NCBI GenBank assembly: GCA_002709005.1 | Contig: PAPH01000063.1 | Span: 1 to 48,028 of the forward strand | DNA length: 48,028 nt | Source of the DNA: Hyphomicrobiales bacterium | Lineage (GTDB): Bacteria > Pseudomonadota > Alphaproteobacteria > Rhizobiales > Rhizobiaceae | Direction: 5' to 3' | Shown: positions 43,604 through 48,028 of the stretch, piece after piece | Position numbering within the stretch: the first letter of the stretch is position 1 | Layout of the letters: each line of letters opens with the position of its first letter | The notes under the pieces: model-generated | Database searches by the model: none | What the model was told of the DNA's origin: nothing | Seen by the model: the letters and a program-made list of their open reading frames with translations, nothing else | Made by a program: the position numbers and the translations under genes

Positions 43604-44389
43604 TCAATCCTTGACGGGAACCGTGTAGTTGAGCGGCAGGCGGCCGCCGTCCACATAGACGACCTGGCCGGTCATGTAGCTCGAATCGTCGGACGCCAGG
43701 AAGGCGGCGACCGAGGCGATCTCGCTGGTCTCGCCAACCCGGCCTATCGGCGTGCGCGACAGGATCTTGTCACGGGCAGCCGGATCGGAATTCACCGATG
43801 CCAGCATGTCGGTCATGATCGAGCCCGGACCGATGGCGTTGACGCGGATACCGTAGGGCGCAAGCGACAGCGCCATCACCTTGGTGAGCTGCTTCACCGC
43901 GCCCTTCGAGACCGAATAGGGAACCTGGTTTCCGATCGCCAGCTTGTCGTTGATCGACGACATGTTGATGATCCGGCCGGGCTTGCCGCCCTCCTCGATC
44001 TGCTTGACCATCCGCCGTGCCGCCGCCTGGCCGCAGAGAAAGGCGCTCTTCAGGTTGACCCGTATCACGCGGTCGAAATCTTCCTCCTCGAGATCGAGGA
44101 AGTCGGCCGCGTGGACGATGCCGGCATTGTTGACGAGAATGCCGAGCGGGCCGTGACTATCCACCGCCTCGGCGATCAGGTTGTGGATGTCGAGTTTTTC
44201 CGAAACGTCCGCCTCGACGAATTCCACCGTGCCGACGGCGGCAAGATCGCGCTCGGCCGCCTCGCCCGCCTCGACATCGATATCGGCGATGACCACCCTG
44301 GCGCCCTCGCTGGCGAGACGACGCGCGATAGCGAGGCCGATGCCCTTGGCACCGCCGGTGACGATTGCGGTTTCTCCATCGAAGCGCAT
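43604..44389 (-). CDS. SDR family oxidoreductase
   Basis: The 261-residue classical short-chain dehydrogenase has the cofactor motif VTGGAKGIGLAIARRLA (TGxxxGxG), an acidic residue after strand 2 (VIADIDVEA, pointing to NAD), NNAG at about 88, and the Ser and YSVSK active site (MSSINDKLAIGNQVPYSVSKGA). The stretch GPGSIMTDML follows. It is 104 bases downstream of prpE on the same strand and may be cotranscribed. It may act on a 3-hydroxyacid, sugar or other alcohol; the substrate is not known. Confidence 0.9.
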   Translation of the reverse strand: MRFDGETAIVTGGAKGIGLAIARRLASEGARVVIADIDVEAGEAAERDLAAVGTVEFVEADVSEKLDIHNLIAEAVDSHGPLGILVNNAGIVHAADFLDLEEEDFDRVIRVNLKSAFLCGQAAARRMVKQIEEGGKPGRIINMSSINDKLAIGNQVPYSVSKGAVKQLTKVMALSLAPYGIRVNAIGPGSIMTDMLASVNSDPAARDKILSRTPIGRVGETSEIASVAAFLASDDSSYMTGQVVYVDGGRLPLNYTVPVKD

Positions 44390-44493
44390 GAGAATGTCCT
44401 TTCCGTTCGTCCGGGGCCTGTTCGATTGCGCGCACAGTGCCGCCGACGGTCCGGAGGGTCAATCGTTGATTTGGCCGCTCATTTGCGGTCCCG

Positions 44494-46404
44494 TCATTTG
44501 CTGTCCTTGAGAATCCCGCGCGCCTTGAGGATCTCGGTGATCTCGTCGAGGATCGCCGGATCGTCGATCGTCGCCGGCATTTTCCAGCTCTCTCCGTCGG
44601 CGATCTTCTGCATGGTCGCGCGCAGGATCTTTCCCGACCGGGTCTTCGGCAGCCGGTTGACGGTCATGACGATCTTGAAGGCGGCCACAGGCCCGATCTT
44701 CTCGCGGACGAGGGCGACGATCTCCCTCTCGATCTCGGCCATCTCGCGGTCGACGCCGGAATTGATGACGACGAAGCCGGCGGGCAACTGCCCCTTCATC
44801 TGGTCGGCGATGCCGACGACGGCGCATTCGGCAACATCCGGGTGGCTGGCGATCGCCTCCTCCATGCCGCCCGTCGAAAGCCGGTGCCCGGCGACGTTGA
44901 TGATGTCGTCGGTGCGCGCCATGATGAAGAGATAGCCATCCTCGTCGATGAAGCCCGCGTCGGCGGTCTTGTAGTAGCCCGGAAACTCCGAGAGATAGGC
45001 ATCGCGGAAGCGGGTCTCGGCATTCCACAGTGTCGGCAGGTTGCCCGGCGCCAGCGGCAGCTTCACCACGATGTTGCCGAGCGTGTTCGCCCCCACCGGA
45101 TGGCCGGCATCGTCGAGCACCTGAACGTCGTAGCCGGGCATCGGCACGGCGGGCGAGCCGTATTTGACGGGCAGCATCTCGATGCCCGTGGGGTTGCCGG
45201 CAATGGTCCAGCCGGTCTCGGTCTGCCACCAGTGGTCGATCACCGGGACGTCGAGCATCTTCTCGGCCCACTGGATCGTATCGGGGTCCGCCCTTTCGCC
45301 CGCCAGGAACAGGGTGCGCAGCGAGGACAGGTCGTATTTGCCGATGAACTCGCCCTTGGGATCTTCCTTGCGGATCGCCCGGAAGGCCGTCGGCGCAGTG
45401 AAGAGAACCGCCACGTCGTGCTCGTCGATCACCCGCCAGAAGGTGCCGGCGTCCGGCGTTCCCACCGGCTTGCCCTCGAAGACGATCGTGGTGTTGCCGT
45501 GCAGAAGCGGGGCGTAGACGATGTAGGAATGGCCGACCACCCAGCCGATGTCGGAGGCCGCCCAGTAGACTTCACCGGGTTTGACGCCGTAGATCGCGTG
45601 CATCGACCAGTAGAGCGCCACCATGTGCCCGCCGGTATCGCGCACCACGCCCTTGGGCTGACCCGTGGTCCCGGAGGTGTAGAGGATATAGAGCGGATCG
45701 GTGGCGGCCACCGGCTCGCAAGGAATCTCGCGGCCGCGATTCCTGTCCATCAGCTCGCTGAAATCATGGTCCCGGCCGGAGATCAGCTCGCAGGTCTGTT
45801 CCGCGCGTTGGACGATGATGGTGTTTTCCGGCGGCCGACCCACCATGGCGATCGCCTTGTCGAGAAGCGGCTTGTAGGCGACGATCCGGCCGGGCTCGAT
45901 GCCGCAGGAGGCGGAAATCACCAGTTTCGCCTGGCTGTCCTCGATGCGGGTCGCCAGTTCCGCCGCGGCGAAACCGCCGAAGACGACCGAATGAATGGCG
46001 CCGAGACGGGCGCAGGCGAGCATTGCCACGATCGCTTCGGGAATCATCGGCATGTAGATGATCACGCGGTCTCCCTTGCCGATCCCCAGATCGGCCATTG
46101 AGGCGGCAAGCGCCTTCACCTCGACGAGCAGCTCGGCATAGGTGAACGATGTCTTCGCGCCGGTGACCGGGCTGTCATGGATCAGCGCCGTCTGATTGGC
46201 ACGTCCCCCCTCGACATGGCGGTCCAGGCAGTTGTGGCAGGTATTTGTGACTGCGTAGGGGAACCAGCGGCCATACATCCCCATCTCGGGATCGAAGATC
46301 CGGTCCGGCTCCTTGAACCAGTCGATGGCCTTCGCCTGTTCGCGCCAGAACCCTTCGGGGTCCGATTTCCAGCTATCGTAGACCTTGCGATAAGCGCCCT
46401 GCAT
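44494..46404 (-). CDS. prpE: Propionyl-CoA synthetase
   Basis: The 636-residue protein has the PrpE type of the acyl-CoA synthetase family. Its opening AYRKVYDSWKSDPEGFWREQAKAIDWF resembles PrpE. LYILYTSGTTGQPKGVVRDTGGHMVALYWSM is the ATP loop, with VVRDTGGH of PrpE and not VLHTTGGY of Acs; EVYWAASDIGWVVGHSYIVYAPL, IDHWWQTETGW and [19 protein letters not shown] with the catalytic Lys follow. It activates propionate, feeding the methylcitrate or methylmalonyl route, whose genes are not in this window. Confidence 0.92.
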   Translation of the reverse strand: MQGAYRKVYDSWKSDPEGFWREQAKAIDWFKEPDRIFDPEMGMYGRWFPYAVTNTCHNCLDRHVEGGRANQTALIHDSPVTGAKTSFTYAELLVEVKALAASMADLGIGKGDRVIIYMPMIPEAIVAMLACARLGAIHSVVFGGFAAAELATRIEDSQAKLVISASCGIEPGRIVAYKPLLDKAIAMVGRPPENTIIVQRAEQTCELISGRDHDFSELMDRNRGREIPCEPVAATDPLYILYTSGTTGQPKGVVRDTGGHMVALYWSMHAIYGVKPGEVYWAASDIGWVVGHSYIVYAPLLHGNTTIVFEGKPVGTPDAGTFWRVIDEHDVAVLFTAPTAFRAIRKEDPKGEFIGKYDLSSLRTLFLAGERADPDTIQWAEKMLDVPVIDHWWQTETGWTIAGNPTGIEMLPVKYGSPAVPMPGYDVQVLDDAGHPVGANTLGNIVVKLPLAPGNLPTLWNAETRFRDAYLSEFPGYYKTADAGFIDEDGYLFIMARTDDIINVAGHRLSTGGMEEAIASHPDVAECAVVGIADQMKGQLPAGFVVINSGVDREMAEIEREIVALVREKIGPVAAFKIVMTVNRLPKTRSGKILRATMQKIADGESWKMPATIDDPAILDEITEILKARGILKDSK

Positions 46405-46600
46405 GTCTCACCTCCACCCCGGACGCCTCCACGCGTCCGTTCCTTTCAAGACGGCGGCGAAACTAGGCTCACCCGAGCCGAAGCGAAACACTACCAAGGG
46501 CTAGGTTGGGCACGCTCACCGACGTCTGCTCTGATACAAACTGTCGCACATGCGCCTCTGCGGGGCCAGATCGACAGGAGGGAGAAACGCGAAACCGCGT

Positions 46601-47272
46601 TCAGACAGAATAGTCCCGCGCGCCGAAGATTGCGCTGCCGACTCGTACCTCGGTCGCTCCGAAGGCGATCGCCGTCTCGTAGTCGCCCGACATGCCCATC
46701 GAGAGCTTTTCGAGCCCGCACTCGCCGGCAAGCTTGGCGAGAAGCGCGAAATGCGGACCCGGGTTCTCGTCGACCGGCGGGATGCACATCAGCCCTTCGA
46801 TCGCCAGACCGAGTTCGTCGCGGCAGAAGCCCACGAAGGAAACCGTCTCCTCCGGCGCAATCCCAGCCTTCTGCTCCTCGCCGCCGGTATTGACCTGGAC
46901 GTAGAGCTTGGGCTTGCGCCCCTGCTTTTCCATCTCCCTGGCGATGGTGCGGGCGATCTTCTCACGATCGATCGTCTCAATGACGTCGAAAAGGGCTACC
47001 GCGTCTTCCGCCTTGTTCGATTGCAGCGGCCCGATCAGATGTAACTCGATCCCGGCGGTCTCCTCCTTGAGGCCGGGCCATTTGCCTTGGGCCTCCTGGA
47101 CGCGGTTCTCACCGAACACCCGCTGCCCCGCCTCGATTACAGGACGGATGGCATCGGCGTCATGGGTCTTGGACACAGCGACCAGCCGAACCGAATTCGT
47201 CGCCCGCCCGGCGTCCGCCTCAGCCTTGGCGATCGCGTCGAGAACGGTGGTGAGATTGTCGCGGGCGTTCAT
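46601..47272 (-). CDS. YggS/PROSC family pyridoxal phosphate-binding protein
   Basis: The 223-residue protein is a PLP homeostasis protein of the alanine-racemase fold. VRLVAVSKTHDADAI holds the PLP Lys (residue about 35), FGENRVQEAQGKWP and ELHLIGPLQSNKAEDAV follow, then KLYVQVNTGGEEQKAG, GLMCIPP and LSMGMSGDYETAIAFGATEVRVGSAIFG. The GAGAGG ribosome binding site precedes the ATG at 47272; an upstream in-frame ATG adds nine residues. It is divergent from leuS, with which it is often close in Rhizobiales. Confidence 0.95.
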   Translation of the reverse strand: MNARDNLTTVLDAIAKAEADAGRATNSVRLVAVSKTHDADAIRPVIEAGQRVFGENRVQEAQGKWPGLKEETAGIELHLIGPLQSNKAEDAVALFDVIETIDREKIARTIAREMEKQGRKPKLYVQVNTGGEEQKAGIAPEETVSFVGFCRDELGLAIEGLMCIPPVDENPGPHFALLAKLAGECGLEKLSMGMSGDYETAIAFGATEVRVGSAIFGARDYSV

Positions 47273-47444
47273 GTCGGTGTTCCTCTCACGGTCATGCATT
47301 GTCGCGTCTTAGGTCATGACGGAACGATTGAGAAGGCCGCAAGGGGCCTTTCGGGGCCGGCAAACGCCCTGCCGCAGTTGACGCTTGGCGGCTTTCATGG
47401 TGAAGGTCGCCACCGACAAATTCGGCCCCTTTCGGAATATTCAC

Positions 47445-48028
47445 ATGGCAGTTGAGAGATATAATCCGCGCGACACCGAACCCCGCTGGCAGAAGGCCTG
47501 GGACGAGGCGCGCCTTTTCGAGACCCGGAACGACGATCCGCGTCCGAAATACTACGTGCTGGAGATGTTCCCCTATCCGTCGGGCCGCATCCACATGGGC
47601 CATGTCCGCAACTACACGCTCGGCGACGTGGTGGCGCGGTGGCGGCGCGCGATGGGCTATAATGTGCTTCATCCCATCGGCTGGGACGCGTTCGGCCTGC
47701 CCGCCGAGAACGCCGCACGCGACAACAAGGTCAATCCGCGCGACTGGACCTACGCCAATATCGAGACCATGAAGGGCCAGTTGAAGACGATGGGCCTGTC
47801 CTGGGACTGGGCGCGCGAATTCGCGACCTGCGATCCCGGCTACTACAAACATCAGCAGAAGATGTTCCTCGACTTCTGGAAGTCCGGGCTGGCGGAGCGT
47901 CGGCCCGCAAAGGTCAACTGGGATCCGGTCGACATGACCGTGCTCGCCAACGAGCAGGTGATCGACGGGCGCGGCTGGCGCTCGGGCGCCGTCGTCGAGC
48001 AGCGCGACCTGACGCAGTGGTTCTTCAA
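47445..48028 (+). CDS. leuS: Leucyl-tRNA synthetase, 3' end cut by the window
   Basis: The first 194 residues are present; the frame is open to the end of the window. [20 protein letters not shown] holds the class I HIGH motif (as HMGH), followed by [13 protein letters not shown] and the typical [26 protein letters not shown] zinc/editing insert region. It charges tRNA-Leu. Start: ATG at 47445 ([10 protein letters not shown]), as in other alphaproteobacteria; upstream GGAAT is a weak ribosome binding site. Confidence 0.97.
   Translation, partial: MAVERYNPRDTEPRWQKAWDEARLFETRNDDPRPKYYVLEMFPYPSGRIHMGHVRNYTLGDVVARWRRAMGYNVLHPIGWDAFGLPAENAARDNKVNPRDWTYANIETMKGQLKTMGLSWDWAREFATCDPGYYKHQQKMFLDFWKSGLAERRPAKVNWDPVDMTVLANEQVIDGRGWRSGAVVEQRDLTQWFF

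Overview
The window looks like a high-G+C alphaproteobacterial chromosome, most likely of the order Hyphomicrobiales (Rhizobiales). The grounds are the large 1598-residue NAD-glutamate dehydrogenase, a TrcR/DUF1013 cell-cycle regulator, the imuA-imuB-dnaE2 mutagenesis cassette with a GTTC-N7-GTTC type SOS box, the DUF1674/htpX/rsmB/heparinase-like/purH order, and a NodF/NodE-like acyl carrier protein and ketosynthase pair. Genus and species cannot be told from the sequence. No phage, insertion sequence, CRISPR array or rRNA operon was seen.

Layout. 1-2200: the 3' part of tRNA-Gly(GCC) with a terminator, then a MarR repressor divergent from a Tet(X)-like flavin monooxygenase with twin palindromic operators between them, then a gene-free stretch. 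2197-6317: a formyltransferase with a basic tail, a SelD-N-terminal-like FAD oxidoreductase, a divergent LysR regulator, and two exported cysteine-containing proteins (one DUF411) that look metal-related. 6399-12648 (minus): a UMF1-type MFS transporter and NAD-glutamate dehydrogenase. 12745-15959 (plus): a small membrane protein, PdxY-like kinase, DUF429 protein, beta-carbonic anhydrase and an exported NTF2-like protein. 15987-22938: MltB-like transglycosylase, asd, a DUF6152 + membrane protein pair, and leuD - NodF-like ACP - NodE-like KAS - leuB on one strand. 23127-25879: CitE-like lyase, DUF1737 protein, M20 amidohydrolase and a small zincin.

26091-32059 is the SOS mutagenesis cassette (imuA, imuB, dnaE2) behind a LexA-type box. 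32136-38404 holds purH, a heparinase-like gene, rsmB, htpX and an SDHAF4-type assembly factor. 38494-39350 holds an exported nuclease and an Excalibur-domain protein behind a large imperfect palindrome with a possibly leaderless start. On the opposite strand at 39382-39599 sits a compact unit encoding only a 21-residue arginine-rich peptide, with a 14-base match to the 16S anti-SD end, a candidate promoter and a terminator; this is the best candidate for something not described before. 39670-48028 holds a MerR/carboxymuconolactone decarboxylase pair with a textbook MerR promoter, acetyl-CoA synthetase, trcR, an SDR, propionyl-CoA synthetase, a YggS-type PLP protein and the 5' part of leuS.

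Working together: leuD, leuB and asd serve leucine and aspartate-family amino acid synthesis; acsA and prpE activate acetate and propionate; GDH feeds carbon from glutamate to the TCA cycle; imuA-imuB-dnaE2 forms a damage-inducible translesion system. All family assignments come from reading translated sequence by eye; no database search was run.
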